In this document: one piece after another, positions 25,897-34,908 of the stretch
How the letters are laid out: every line of letters starts with the position of its first letter
Position numbering within the stretch: the first letter of the stretch is position 1
DNA from: CAVZQN01 sp963837395
Lineage (GTDB): Bacteria; Acidobacteriota; HRBIN11; JAKEFK01
Assembly (NCBI GenBank): GCA_963837395.1
Contig: CAWINI010000003.1
Coordinates: 930,001 to 994,000, forward strand
Length of the DNA stretch: 64,000 nt
Reading direction: 5' to 3'
Notes under the pieces: generated by a model
The model's database searches: none
Seen by the model: the letters and a program-made list of their open reading frames with translations, nothing else
Told to the model about the DNA's origin: nothing
Program-made: the position numbers and the translations under genes

Positions 25897-27395
25897 TGAT
25901 CGGCCGATATTTGATTCTAGCGTTGTTAATCTTTCCTGTTGTCGTTTCGGCGCAGCAAATTCCGGATAACAAAATGATTCTGATTAAAAATGATTCCCCG
26001 CTGATTGCATTTAGAATCATGTTCCGCACTGGCTCTTCTTTCGATCCAAAAGGGAAAGAAGGACTGGCCAGCTTGACGGCCACTATGCTTACGGATGGCG
26101 CAACTCAGAAAAATGAATATCAGAAGATTCTGCAATTGTTATATCCGATGGCTGCTTCTTACATTTCGCAAGTTGATAAAGAGATGACGGTAATCAGAGG
26201 AGTTGTGCATAAAGATTATCTAGATGCTTATTACGCATTGTTGCGTGATGCAATTCTAACCCCCGGGTTTAAGCAAGATGATTTTGATCGGTTAAAAACA
26301 GATCAAGTAAATGCGATTGCCAGAATACTTCGATACAACGATGATGAAGAACTAGGAAAAGAACTTTTACGCGATGAGATTTACAAAGGCCATCCGTATG
26401 GTCATACCAATGATGGAACCGTGAAATCTGCATCATCTTTAACGCTTGATGATGTCAAGAAATTTTATGCTCAACAATTTTCACAAAAAAATCTGACCAT
26501 TGGAATCGCCGGAAATTATCCTGATTCTCTCGTGGCTCAAATCAAAAAAGATTTTGGATCCTTACCTGCAGGTGCGCAAGCGAATGCCGTTCAAATTATT
26601 CCAGCACCAAAGGAAATTTCTGGTATCCATGCCGTGTTGATTGAAAAAGATACGGCAGGTACAGCTATTAGTTTTGGCTTTCCAATCAGTGTGAATCGTT
26701 CCAATGAAGATTTTTATCCGCTGATGATCATGAATTCCTGGATGGGACAACACCGAAATTCATTTGCTCACCTTTATCAAGTCATGCGCGAAATCCGCGG
26801 TCTGAACTACGGAGATTACAGCTATATCGAATGGTTTGCTTTTGGCGGACGTACCATGCTTCCTTTTCCAAACTTCGCAAGACATCAACAACTCTTTGAA
26901 ATCTGGATCCGTCCTGTTCAAAATCAGAATCGCCATTTTGCGCTGCGGCAAGCCGTTCGTGAATTGCAAAAATTAATCGATAACGGAATGACTCAGGAAG
27001 ATTTTGAAAAGAGCCGCAATTTTCTGTTGAACTATAACGTCAATCTTGCGCAATCAAACTCTGATCAGCTTGGTTATGCTCTTGATGATCGTTTCTATGG
27101 GCTGGATCAACCATATCTTGAAAAAATCAAATCAAAGTTATCTACCATAAAACTGGAAGATGTTAATGCCGCAATTAAGAAACATTTGAACGCTAAGAAT
27201 ATGGTCATCGTTATTGTTACAAAAGATGCGCAGAGTTTTAAAGATGCGTTAAGCCAGAATAAGCCGAGTCCGATTACTTATGAATCGCCAAAACCGGCGG
27301 CAGTTTTAGAAGAAGACAAAGAAATCATCAACTATCAAATCAACATTCCGGCTGAAAACATTCAAATGATTCCGGTGGATCAAATCTTCGAATGA
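25896..27395 (+). CDS. M16 peptidase-like protein (inactive partner), exported
   Basis: A 499-residue paralogue with signal peptide (YLILALLIFPVVVSAQ). At the place of the zinc motif it reads GLASLTATMLTDG: both His and the Glu are gone, so it cannot bind zinc and acts as the non-catalytic half, like the alpha subunit of mitochondrial processing peptidase. The substrate-binding part (MREIRGLNYGDYSYIEWFAFGGRTM, and a late Tyr/Arg region) is conserved. It is translationally coupled to the active subunit through a TAATG overlap and to the DUF4198 gene through ATGA at 27392. Confidence 0.92.
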   Translation: MIGRYLILALLIFPVVVSAQQIPDNKMILIKNDSPLIAFRIMFRTGSSFDPKGKEGLASLTATMLTDGATQKNEYQKILQLLYPMAASYISQVDKEMTVIRGVVHKDYLDAYYALLRDAILTPGFKQDDFDRLKTDQVNAIARILRYNDDEELGKELLRDEIYKGHPYGHTNDGTVKSASSLTLDDVKKFYAQQFSQKNLTIGIAGNYPDSLVAQIKKDFGSLPAGAQANAVQIIPAPKEISGIHAVLIEKDTAGTAISFGFPISVNRSNEDFYPLMIMNSWMGQHRNSFAHLYQVMREIRGLNYGDYSYIEWFAFGGRTMLPFPNFARHQQLFEIWIRPVQNQNRHFALRQAVRELQKLIDNGMTQEDFEKSRNFLLNYNVNLAQSNSDQLGYALDDRFYGLDQPYLEKIKSKLSTIKLEDVNAAIKKHLNAKNMVIVIVTKDAQSFKDALSQNKPSPITYESPKPAAVLEEDKEIINYQINIPAENIQMIPVDQIFE

Positions 27396-28192
27396 AGTTA
27401 TTGCGTTGCCTGACTGTAACCTACATACTGGCTTTTGCCGGTTACATTCAATCGCATGATTTATATTTAAATCCTTCCTCGTTTTTTCTAAATGAACCAG
27501 GAACAGTCCAGCTTGAAATGCTGCTTGAAGAAACAAGATTTCCAGGTGATCCAGTTCCATGGAAAGGCTCTAAAACCGTCCAGTTTAAAATGATCGGTCC
27601 AACCGGAAATCACAATTTAATCAATACAAAAGAAAATAATCCATCGGTCACGATTGACCAAAACGGAACGTATCAAATCGGTTGGCATTCGGATGTAACT
27701 TACATTTCAATTGAACCGGCAATATTCGATCAATACATTGCACTTGAAGGCTATAAGACTGCAATCGATGCCAGAAAAAATAAGCCAACCACAAGAGGGC
27801 GTGAGCGATATAGCCGCTTTCTGAAGACGTATGTTCAAGTTGGGTCGAATAAAACTGAAGATTTCCAGAAGCCGATAGGTTTTAAAATCGAAATAATTCC
27901 GCAGAACAATCCAGCTTTCCTGAAGGTGGGTGACGAATTAGAAGTCCAGCTTCTATACGAAGGGAAGCCACTGCCAAAAAAACGGATGATGGCCACTTAT
28001 GAAACGTATAGCGAAAAGCCGGAAGACTACGCCCAGAGTATAACAACAGACAAAAATGGGAAAGCTCATTTCAAAATTACCAATCCTGGAATCTGGATCA
28101 TTCGATCCAATCACATGGTCTCAGTCAAAGAAGATCCTAAAGCGGATTGGGAAAGCTTTTGGGCAAACATGAGTTTCCAGGTAAAACCATAG
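27392..28192 (+). CDS. exported DUF4198-like protein
   Basis: A 266-residue secreted protein. After the signal peptide it opens with SHDLYLNPSSFFLNEPG, and later shows VGDELEVQLLYEGKPLPKK and TTDKNGKAHFKITNPGIWIIRS. This is the DUF4198 layout: an N-terminal His-containing strand and a C-terminal Ig-like domain. Some members are linked to nickel or cobalt uptake; that role is not shown here. It shares ATGA with the preceding M16 gene, so the three form one operon. Confidence 0.8.
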   Translation: MKLLRCLTVTYILAFAGYIQSHDLYLNPSSFFLNEPGTVQLEMLLEETRFPGDPVPWKGSKTVQFKMIGPTGNHNLINTKENNPSVTIDQNGTYQIGWHSDVTYISIEPAIFDQYIALEGYKTAIDARKNKPTTRGRERYSRFLKTYVQVGSNKTEDFQKPIGFKIEIIPQNNPAFLKVGDELEVQLLYEGKPLPKKRMMATYETYSEKPEDYAQSITTDKNGKAHFKITNPGIWIIRSNHMVSVKEDPKADWESFWANMSFQVKP

Positions 28193-28280
28193 TCCGCCTT
28201 ATCGACTGAAATTCTTACGCTGCATAAAAATAAGTCACTCAAACTCTGATCCCTCTTCTCGAGAAAATCTTTTTTTTGTT

Positions 28281-28296
28281 TGGCATATCCTTTGCT
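28281..28296 (+). promoter_or_regulatory. candidate sigma-54 promoter
   Basis: TGGCAT-ATCCT-TTGCT matches the -24/-12 consensus TGGCAC-N5-TTGCW at all but one position, with the exact GG to GC spacing of 12. The expected start of transcription is near 28307, 12 bases before the ATG of a small membrane-protein ORF. No enhancer-binding regulator gene is in the window, so this rests on sequence match and position. Confidence 0.5.
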
Positions 28297-28318
28297 TCCA
28301 ATTGGTTGGGGGGTAGAT

Positions 28319-28489
28319 ATGAAACCATTGATTTTCTTTACATTGTCCTTTCTGTGCTCCGTTCCTCTTTTCTGGCACATTCAGAAAATGAGCAAAATGC
28401 GGAAGAAGTTAGCGCGAGTTTCATCATCCGAATCCGAGCTATCAAACTGCTATTCGGATTTGAATCGGATGCGGAAGGATCGATACTAA
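28319..28489 (+). CDS. small single-span membrane protein
   Basis: A 56-residue ORF starting MKPLIFFTLSFLCSVPLFWH, one membrane segment, then a basic and polar tail (KMSKMRKKLARVSSSESEL). A G-rich ribosome site (GGGGGG) lies five bases before the ATG, and a sigma-54-like promoter lies just upstream. No family recognised. Another overlapping frame on the same strand (from 28276) is open but lacks a ribosome site. The region 28193-28671 holds otherwise only the promoter of the next gene. Confidence 0.45.
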   Translation: MKPLIFFTLSFLCSVPLFWHIQKMSKMRKKLARVSSSESELSNCYSDLNRMRKDRY

Positions 28490-28574
28490 AGACGCTTAAA
28501 GACAATCTAATTCATAACAAGTAGAAGCGGTTTTGACTGATAGGCAGGTGGGAATCACCTCTTTACAAATAGTC

Positions 28575-28601
28575 TTGCCAGCCCCTTCCTTTCGGTATAA
28601 T
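28575..28601 (+). promoter_or_regulatory. possible sigma-70 promoter for the receiver-kinase gene
   Basis: TTGCCA (28575-28580), a short 15-base spacer and a perfect TATAAT (28596-28601). It would start transcription about 65 bases before the TTG start of the kinase gene. The short spacer lowers confidence. Confidence 0.4.
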
Positions 28602-28671
28602 TGTTCTATAGTTAGACAGGATTTGTAAAAAGTGTTATGAATTATGACTTGGATTAGGAAGGGGACGTTTA

Positions 28672-31563
28672 TTGTCGGCCTTTGACGTGCTCGTTGTGGA
28701 TGACGAGCAAGACATCCGAACCTATTTACAGACCATCCTCCAGGAGGAAGGACTGACCGTTCGTTGTGTCCCCAACGCAACGGAAGCTCTTACTTTAATC
28801 AACGAGGACAAGCCCCAACTCATCGTTCTGGATTTGATGATGCCAGAAATGCCAGGCGATGAACTTTGCCGCATCATCAAAAGTGATCCCGCTCTCAAGG
28901 ATATTGTTGTTTTTATTTTAACTTCCAAAGGTGATCTTGAAACCAAACTCGCCTGCTTCTCAAGTGGTGCAGAAGAATATCTAGTCAAACCGATTGATCC
29001 GCGTGAATTAACTGCGCGAGTTGGAAGATTCATCCGATTGATCGATGAACTTAAAATGCCCACTGCATTACCATCAAGCGAAGCTATTTCGAAAACTAAA
29101 CTGGCTACGGATGGTGCAACAAGTGCTCCGAAATCAGATCCTGACGTCCCATCACTGGCTTTATCTGACTATTCCTTTTTGAATTTTCAATCATCATACG
29201 GCGTTTATAAAGTTGAATCTCTTGTTGGTAAAGGCGGAATGGGTCAGGTGTTTAAAGCGCATGATGAACAGCTCGATCGATACGTAGCAGTTAAGGTTCT
29301 TGCTGCAAAACTCTCGAGTTCTCCCGAATTTGTAGCAAGGTTCAGACGCGAAGCGAAGGTGCTCGCATCAATCAATCATCCCGGCATCGCATCCATCTAT
29401 AGTTTTAGTGAACAAAAAGGCGAACATTATTTCGCAATGCAGTGGTGTTCCGGCGGATCGTTAGGCGATCTAATCCGCAAAAAAGGCAAAGTCGAACCGA
29501 TGACTGGAGTGGATATTATCTATCAATGCGCTCAGGCACTGAACGCTGCTTCGAAAAAAGGAATTGTCCATCGCGATATCAAACCAAGTAATTTGATGTT
29601 TGATGAAAACCAATTGATCAAGATCGTGGACTTCGGTCTTGCTTATGCTGAACAAATCAGCACGAACCTGACTCAAGGTGGAGAATTCCTGGGCACACCG
29701 AGCTACATGGCTCCGGAGCAAGCAAAGTCACCTTCGGTTGATCATCGAGCTGATATTTATTCACTCGGGATTACGTTCTATCACATGCTTTACAGCAAAT
29801 TGCCATTTCAAGCGACCTCCCCTATTGAAATGGTCATCAAGCACACTTCACATCCCTTCCCTGAATATGACAGTCAGGATGGAAAGTTACCGAAGTCTGT
29901 GTATCGCATCATCGAAAAGATGACGCAAAAAGAATCATCCAAGCGATATCAAGATTATTCAAGTTTGATTCAGGATCTTGAAAGTGTCCGCAACGAATTT
30001 TTGCATCGCAGTCAATTAAAAATTCCTTCCGCGAGCCGTGTCGCTCCAGTATCTGCAATAACAAGTGGAAACTTTTTTGAGCTCCTTGCTTTGGTTCTAT
30101 CTCGTTTGCAAGCCGGACTCATAACCTGCAAGTGGAACACTTTGGAAAAGCGATTTTTGATTCGAAATGGTGAAATCGTTTTGTTTGATTCCGTTCAACC
30201 CGATGAAAATATCTGGCTCTATCTTGTGAAGAAAGGGTTGTTAAAACGTGAAGATGTTCCAATAAACAAAAACGAAATCGAACAACCATTGAACCGGTTG
30301 TTGTTGAATCATGCATTTAGTTTGGAAGATTTTAAGCGGACATATCGCGAATTAATGTTATCGGCGCTCAATCAGGTTCATTTTTGGCCGGTGTTTGAAG
30401 GCCATTTTGCCACTGCCCAAATTGAGCATGAGGCATTTTGTTCAATTCCGTTGGTTGATTATCTGCTGAACGCCGCACGTGAAACGATTGATTATGCACT
30501 CATTAAATCCCAGGTCCCTAACGGTGCAGCAATGAGACGCACAGAACAATTTGATTATCTGTTGCGAACTTTGAGTCTGAATCCGGAAGAAAGTTTTGTA
30601 GCATCACGATTTGAAGGCGAAAACATTACTGTTGATATGCTGAATTTATTGACCGGCCTGCCGGAAGAAAAAATAACCAGGATTGTTTTCGCACTATCGA
30701 AATTTGGAGCAATCGAATTCAAGTCACCATCTGAGCGGTCTGCAACTTCAAGTCGGAAAATGGATTCGGCGCCGAAAATTGATTCCACTCCCATATATTC
30801 TCCACCACCACCTCCACCGAAAAGTGCACGGATCGAAACAGTCCTACCGATTCCAACTCCGCCTGTACCGCCACCTCCGCAATCAGTGATCGCACCAGTC
30901 ACCACAACTCCAGTCCAAACAGCACCAGCGGCAGTCGCTGCGAAAACCAAATCAACGGTATCAGCCACCCCGGTGACGGCGCCACCGGCTGCAAATACTA
31001 AATCTTCACCCACGGGCACGGGAACACGCACTGACCCAAAGACTGAGGCCGCACTTCGAGATAATTATTTGCTTGAAATGCAACGCCGCCGATTTACAGC
31101 AATCCCGGGTGAAGATACACCTACCCCAACTCCCACGGAAGCCAACGTCAGAATGGAAGTTCAAAAGTCAGCTGGAATGATTGAGGCTGAACAGCACATT
31201 AAGATAGCGGAACAATTTTTTAAACTAGCTGAGAAAAAATTTGAAGATGGTGATTTTTATAACGTAACAAGTCTGTGTAAACAAGCAATTCAAAATCATC
31301 CAACAGACCCACGATATTATCAGTTGATGGCCCAGGCCTATTCCAAACATCCACGATTTTTGAAAGACGCCCAGGCAAATTGGGAAAAGGCGATTGAATT
31401 AGATCCCTGGAATCCGGAATTCCATGTCCAACTTGCAGAGTTCTACATTCAACAAGGACTCTGGCTGCGAGCGTCAAACCACGTTAAGAAAGCTCTTACA
31501 ATTACCCCTGAACACAAACGAGCAATGGAGTTGACGCAAACGCTGAAAGGCAAACACCGTTAG
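28672..31563 (+). CDS. receiver-Ser/Thr kinase-DUF4388-TPR signalling protein
   Basis: A 963-residue cytosolic protein that merges two-component and eukaryote-like signalling. Receiver domain 1-120: phosphoacceptor Asp54 (VLDLMMPEMPGDE), Lys106 (YLVKPIDP). Kinase 178-440: GKGGMGQVFKAHDEQ, VAVKVL Lys208, HRDIKPSNLMF (Asp302), DFG 320-322, GTPSYMAPEQ; all catalytic residues kept. Residues 450-690 resemble DUF4388 (FELLALVLSRLQAGLITC), a proline-rich linker follows, and TPR-like helices end the chain (840-963). Start TTG at 28672 has GGGGA six bases before it; the receiver beta-1 strand begins at once. Phosphorylation of the receiver probably gates the kinase. The partner histidine kinase is not here. 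Confidence 0.92.
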   Translation: MSAFDVLVVDDEQDIRTYLQTILQEEGLTVRCVPNATEALTLINEDKPQLIVLDLMMPEMPGDELCRIIKSDPALKDIVVFILTSKGDLETKLACFSSGAEEYLVKPIDPRELTARVGRFIRLIDELKMPTALPSSEAISKTKLATDGATSAPKSDPDVPSLALSDYSFLNFQSSYGVYKVESLVGKGGMGQVFKAHDEQLDRYVAVKVLAAKLSSSPEFVARFRREAKVLASINHPGIASIYSFSEQKGEHYFAMQWCSGGSLGDLIRKKGKVEPMTGVDIIYQCAQALNAASKKGIVHRDIKPSNLMFDENQLIKIVDFGLAYAEQISTNLTQGGEFLGTPSYMAPEQAKSPSVDHRADIYSLGITFYHMLYSKLPFQATSPIEMVIKHTSHPFPEYDSQDGKLPKSVYRIIEKMTQKESSKRYQDYSSLIQDLESVRNEFLHRSQLKIPSASRVAPVSAITSGNFFELLALVLSRLQAGLITCKWNTLEKRFLIRNGEIVLFDSVQPDENIWLYLVKKGLLKREDVPINKNEIEQPLNRLLLNHAFSLEDFKRTYRELMLSALNQVHFWPVFEGHFATAQIEHEAFCSIPLVDYLLNAARETIDYALIKSQVPNGAAMRRTEQFDYLLRTLSLNPEESFVASRFEGENITVDMLNLLTGLPEEKITRIVFALSKFGAIEFKSPSERSATSSRKMDSAPKIDSTPIYSPPPPPPKSARIETVLPIPTPPVPPPPQSVIAPVTTTPVQTAPAAVAAKTKSTVSATPVTAPPAANTKSSPTGTGTRTDPKTEAALRDNYLLEMQRRRFTAIPGEDTPTPTPTEANVRMEVQKSAGMIEAEQHIKIAEQFFKLAEKKFEDGDFYNVTSLCKQAIQNHPTDPRYYQLMAQAYSKHPRFLKDAQANWEKAIELDPWNPEFHVQLAEFYIQQGLWLRASNHVKKALTITPEHKRAMELTQTLKGKHR

Positions 31564-31844
31564 CTGCGTGGTTTGCGTGTGGATTTTGAGGGAACAAACG
31601 GAATCGATGGACCTGTAGCTGCCAATTCTTGCCGATCCGCTCTCTTTACCTGATGCTCCATAATAAGAAGAAGATTATCGCGATCGGAAACTTCATGATT
31701 CCAGATGAAACCGCACGATTTACACTTCTTCATCCTGCTAGAAATTACATCGAGATTGTCCGAAAGACAGACCGGACACAATAGCATCTTTTCTGCAGCC
31801 GAAGCGGATCCAGATTTGCCAATTTTTTGCTTTTTTCTGCCCAT
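31560..31844 (-). CDS. small zinc-ribbon protein
   Basis: A 94-residue protein with a basic N-terminus (GRKKQKIGKSG) and a four-Cys zinc ribbon: CPVC at 23-26 and CKSC at 41-44 (MLLCPVCLSDNLDV, MKKCKSCGFIW). No other domain. It may bind nucleic acid or act in protein contacts; no function can be assigned. Its 3' end overlaps the kinase gene by 4 bases in convergent orientation. Confidence 0.72.
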   Translation of the reverse strand: MGRKKQKIGKSGSASAAEKMLLCPVCLSDNLDVISSRMKKCKSCGFIWNHEVSDRDNLLLIMEHQVKRADRQELAATGPSIPFVPSKSTRKPRS

Positions 31845-31899
31845 AAGTTATTCCAATTACAAAAGATATGAATCTTGACCCGATTTGTCAAGTTTTGGG

Positions 31900-32847
31900 C
31901 TACTGAAGAATCTCTCGCAGGAGCTTCATGTTAAGATTTCCACCGGAAATTATTGCCGCTACACGAGATCCACGCGGAACTGACTCTATCTGGGGTAATG
32001 CCGCTAAAGTCACAGCGGCAGAAGCCTCCGCCACGATTTGCTCGTGTTCCAGGAGCAAAAGAACCGTTTTTTTGATCTCTTCCTCATCAACATTAACGAT
32101 TTCATCCACATATTTTGGGGCCAGCTCATAAACAATCTTTCCTATTCCTCCGGCAATCCCCTCCGCAATGGAAAATTCATATGGATATTCCTCATAACAA
32201 ACGCCGTCATCAAGAGACTTCTGCAGCGAAGGAGAATTTGCGCTTTGCACGCCTATAACTTTTAAATCAGGATCCAGCGTTTTCATTGCAATTGAAATTC
32301 CGCTGATTAAACCTCCACCACCCACCGGAACAATAACAGCATCCAGCTCCGGCATTTGCTGATGCAACTCGATTCCGATTGTTCCCTGGCCTGCTACTGT
32401 ACGCCAATCATCATACGGATGAACGATCGTCAAACCTAATTTCTCCGCAAGAGCACGTCCTTCACGTTCGCAATCTTCATATGTTTCCGCACCACGAACA
32501 TCGGCAAGAAAGTGTTGAAGTTTATCTAATTTTGCTCGTGGAGTTTTTCGCGGCACGTAAATTGTTGCAGGCGCATCAAAGATACGAGAAGCATATGCAA
32601 CACCAAGCGCATGATTTCCAGCAGACCATGCCACCAATCCGTGAAGACGTTCTTGAATCGAAAGCGAACGGACGACATTCAGTGCACCCCGAACTTTGAA
32701 TGATCCCGTTGGTTGCCAATTTTCAAGCTTCAACGAAATATCAAACCCGGATATCTCGGAGAAATAGAACGACGAACGCAGCGGAGTGTGGTGGATATAT
32801 GGACCAATAGCAGCCGCTGCACTTTGAATTGTTTCAAGGTCAATCAT
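31900..32847 (-). CDS. threonine/serine dehydratase family PLP enzyme
   Basis: A 315-residue fold type II PLP enzyme. PLP lysine motif: NWQPTGSFKVRGALNVV; phosphate-binding loop VPVGGGGLISGIS; C-terminal IISGGNLN. These are the hallmarks of catabolic threonine dehydratase and serine racemase. No ACT regulatory domain, so not the allosteric biosynthetic form. I start at the ATG at 32847, giving the family N-terminus MIDLETIQSAAAAIGPYIHHTPL; the longer frame upstream runs through a hairpin repeat and looks like read-in. A paralogue is at 56.7 kb. Confidence 0.88.
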   Translation of the reverse strand: MIDLETIQSAAAAIGPYIHHTPLRSSFYFSEISGFDISLKLENWQPTGSFKVRGALNVVRSLSIQERLHGLVAWSAGNHALGVAYASRIFDAPATIYVPRKTPRAKLDKLQHFLADVRGAETYEDCEREGRALAEKLGLTIVHPYDDWRTVAGQGTIGIELHQQMPELDAVIVPVGGGGLISGISIAMKTLDPDLKVIGVQSANSPSLQKSLDDGVCYEEYPYEFSIAEGIAGGIGKIVYELAPKYVDEIVNVDEEEIKKTVLLLLEHEQIVAEASAAVTLAALPQIESVPRGSRVAAIISGGNLNMKLLREILQ

Positions 32848-32859
32848 TCCGAGCTCACT

Positions 32860-32927
32860 GATGCGAGATGCACGATGCGGGATGCGAGGTCCGCTCCGGT
32901 AATATCGCGCATCTCGCATCTCGCATC
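32860..32927. repeat. intergenic inverted repeat, GATGCGA type
   Basis: Arms 32860-32879 and 32908-32927 pair at 18 of 20 positions around a 28-base loop. Each arm is built from the 7- to 9-base word GATGCGA(GA) in tandem. It separates the divergent dehydratase and M14 genes. Confidence 0.75.
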
Positions 32928-32976
32928 GCTATTATTTTATCATCCCATTATTTGATGTATATTCACCTTCAATATT

Positions 32977-34776
32977 ATGAATAAAAGGTGTTTCATGTTT
33001 TGTTTGTTGCTGTTCTCCGCTTTTGCGTTTGCAGATATTCCATATGAATGGCTCACACGGGCAGAACGAACATCATTTCAAGAGACCTCGCGTTATGACG
33101 AGACTGTTAATTATTGTAAGAAATTGATGGCGGCATCACCCTGGATTCATTACACCACGTTTGGGAAAAGTCCTGAAGGCCGTGACCTTCCATTAGTAAT
33201 TGCGTCGCGCGAAAAATTGTTCACATCTGAATCTGCCCGCAAAGGAAATCACTTTGTTGTTTTGATTATTAACAGCATACATGCAGGTGAAATTGCCGGC
33301 AAAGACGCTTCCCTAATGCTTTTGCGTGAAATGGTGATTACCAAGAAATTGGAAAGCCTCTTACAAAACGTAATCGTAATGGTTGTCCCGATCTTCAATG
33401 TTGATGGTCATGAACGCTTCGGCCCATATAACCGGATAAATCAAAATGGACCAAAGGAAATGGGATGGCGTACATCATCGCAGAATCTCAATCTGAATCG
33501 GGATTTTATGAAAGCAGATCAACCTGAGATGCAATCGATGCTAAAACTGTACACTCAATGGTTACCTGAATTCATGCTGGATAATCACATTAGTGACGGA
33601 GCAGATTTTCAGTACGATATTACATATATCGTTCAAAAAGAGCCTGTAATGGCCTCGCCGCTTTTCCAATATTGGGAAAACAAATTAGAGCCGCAAGTGG
33701 TTTTAGATTTAACGAAATCAGGACACATTACTGGTCCTTATTTTGAAATGATTAATGATAAAGATCCAAAGGCTGGAATCGAAATGTCTTTTGCATCCCC
33801 GCGCTTTTCAGATGGCTACACAACATATCAAAATCGATTAGGAATGACCGCGGAAACTCATAGCTTGAAACCATACGAGACCCAGGTTCGTTCAAATTAT
33901 GATCTTATGATTTCACTGCTGAAAGAGCTAAACAAATCTGGAGCAAGTCTAAAACAGACTGAACTTAAGATGGATGATGAAACGATTGCGCTTGGAAATT
34001 CGTATGATCCAAATCGCAAATTTCCGATCCGTTTCGATTTGAACAAGGATAAAAAAGAGTCATTGTTGTGGCATGGAGTTGAATATGAAATTGAATCGAG
34101 TCCGATATCTGGAGCGAAAAAAATCGTGTATGGGAAAAAGCCGCAGGATATAACCATTCCTGTATTCAAGACTGTAGATGTTGTAGAGTCAGTCGCTCCA
34201 CCACTCGCATACTTAATTCCACCGCAATGGACCGAGGTAATTGATCGATTGCAATTTCATAACATTGCAATCGCGCGCACATCAGCGCCTTACAGCGGAA
34301 AGTTTGAAACATATCGTTTTCATAATACGAAATGGCCTGAAGAGCCGTTCGAAGGAAGATTTTTGCCAACCTATGAAATCACAAAAGTTGTTGAGCAGCG
34401 TGACTTTTTGGAAGGATCAGTTCTGGTGCGATTAAATCAGCGCAATAACAGAGTTATTCTTGGATTACTGGAACCTCAATCGACGGATTCATTTGTGGCA
34501 TGGGGATTTTTTAATGCTATCTTTGAACAAAAAGAAGATGCTGAAGCTTATATTTTAGAAGATTTAGCCGAAAAGATGCTGAAAGAAAATCCAGAACTAA
34601 AAACTGAATTCGAAGAAAAAATTAAAACTGATTCTAAATTTGCGTCAGACCCGCTCGCACGGCTCCGATTCTTTTATGTACGCTCTCTGTTTTGGGATTC
34701 GCGTAAAGATGCTTATCCGATTGTACGTATCACCGATGATGCGCAGCTGAATGCTATTCCAATTAGAAGTCGTTAG
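32977..34776 (+). CDS. secreted M14-family zinc carboxypeptidase
   Basis: A 599-residue exported protein (signal MFCLLLFSAFAFAD). Zinc ligands: His102 and Glu105 in IHAGEIAGKDA, and His204 in LDNHISDG; substrate Arg175 in LNLNRDF; catalytic Glu293 in TAETHSLK. The catalytic domain covers about residues 30-320; the remaining 280 residues are an extra C-terminal region of beta-rich type (EGRFLPTYEITKV, LEGSVLVRLNQRNNRVILGLLEPQ) seen in the larger M14 members of Bacteroidota and Acidobacteriota. It probably trims peptides outside the cell. Stand-alone gene. Confidence 0.9.
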   Translation: MNKRCFMFCLLLFSAFAFADIPYEWLTRAERTSFQETSRYDETVNYCKKLMAASPWIHYTTFGKSPEGRDLPLVIASREKLFTSESARKGNHFVVLIINSIHAGEIAGKDASLMLLREMVITKKLESLLQNVIVMVVPIFNVDGHERFGPYNRINQNGPKEMGWRTSSQNLNLNRDFMKADQPEMQSMLKLYTQWLPEFMLDNHISDGADFQYDITYIVQKEPVMASPLFQYWENKLEPQVVLDLTKSGHITGPYFEMINDKDPKAGIEMSFASPRFSDGYTTYQNRLGMTAETHSLKPYETQVRSNYDLMISLLKELNKSGASLKQTELKMDDETIALGNSYDPNRKFPIRFDLNKDKKESLLWHGVEYEIESSPISGAKKIVYGKKPQDITIPVFKTVDVVESVAPPLAYLIPPQWTEVIDRLQFHNIAIARTSAPYSGKFETYRFHNTKWPEEPFEGRFLPTYEITKVVEQRDFLEGSVLVRLNQRNNRVILGLLEPQSTDSFVAWGFFNAIFEQKEDAEAYILEDLAEKMLKENPELKTEFEEKIKTDSKFASDPLARLRFFYVRSLFWDSRKDAYPIVRITDDAQLNAIPIRSR

Positions 34777-34823
34777 TGGAAAAAATCCTGCCAGATCCAG
34801 AAACAATGGTCATAGACCAGGGG

Positions 34824-34871
34824 GGCGGGCCTCCGTGCCCGCCGTCATCTAGGCGGGCAGAGACGCCCGCC
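34824..34871. repeat. tandem GC-rich hairpins (GGCGGGC/GCCCGCC)
   Basis: Two hairpins in series. Arms GGCGGGC 34824-34830 and GCCCGCC 34837-34843 around CTCCGT; arms GGCGGGC 34852-34858 and GCCCGCC 34865-34871 around AGAGAC. They are much more GC-rich than their surroundings. The repeat ends 37 bases before the apparent start of the membrane glycosyltransferase and may have replaced its normal 5' region. Confidence 0.8.
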
Positions 34872-34908
34872 CTCAGGGACCCTGGCTATTCCCTACGGAA
34901 AAATACTT

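Noticed and set aside
28276..28524. 82-codon plus-strand ORF over the sigma-54 site
   Set aside because: Its start lies before the predicted transcription start and it lacks a ribosome site; the 56-residue frame is better.
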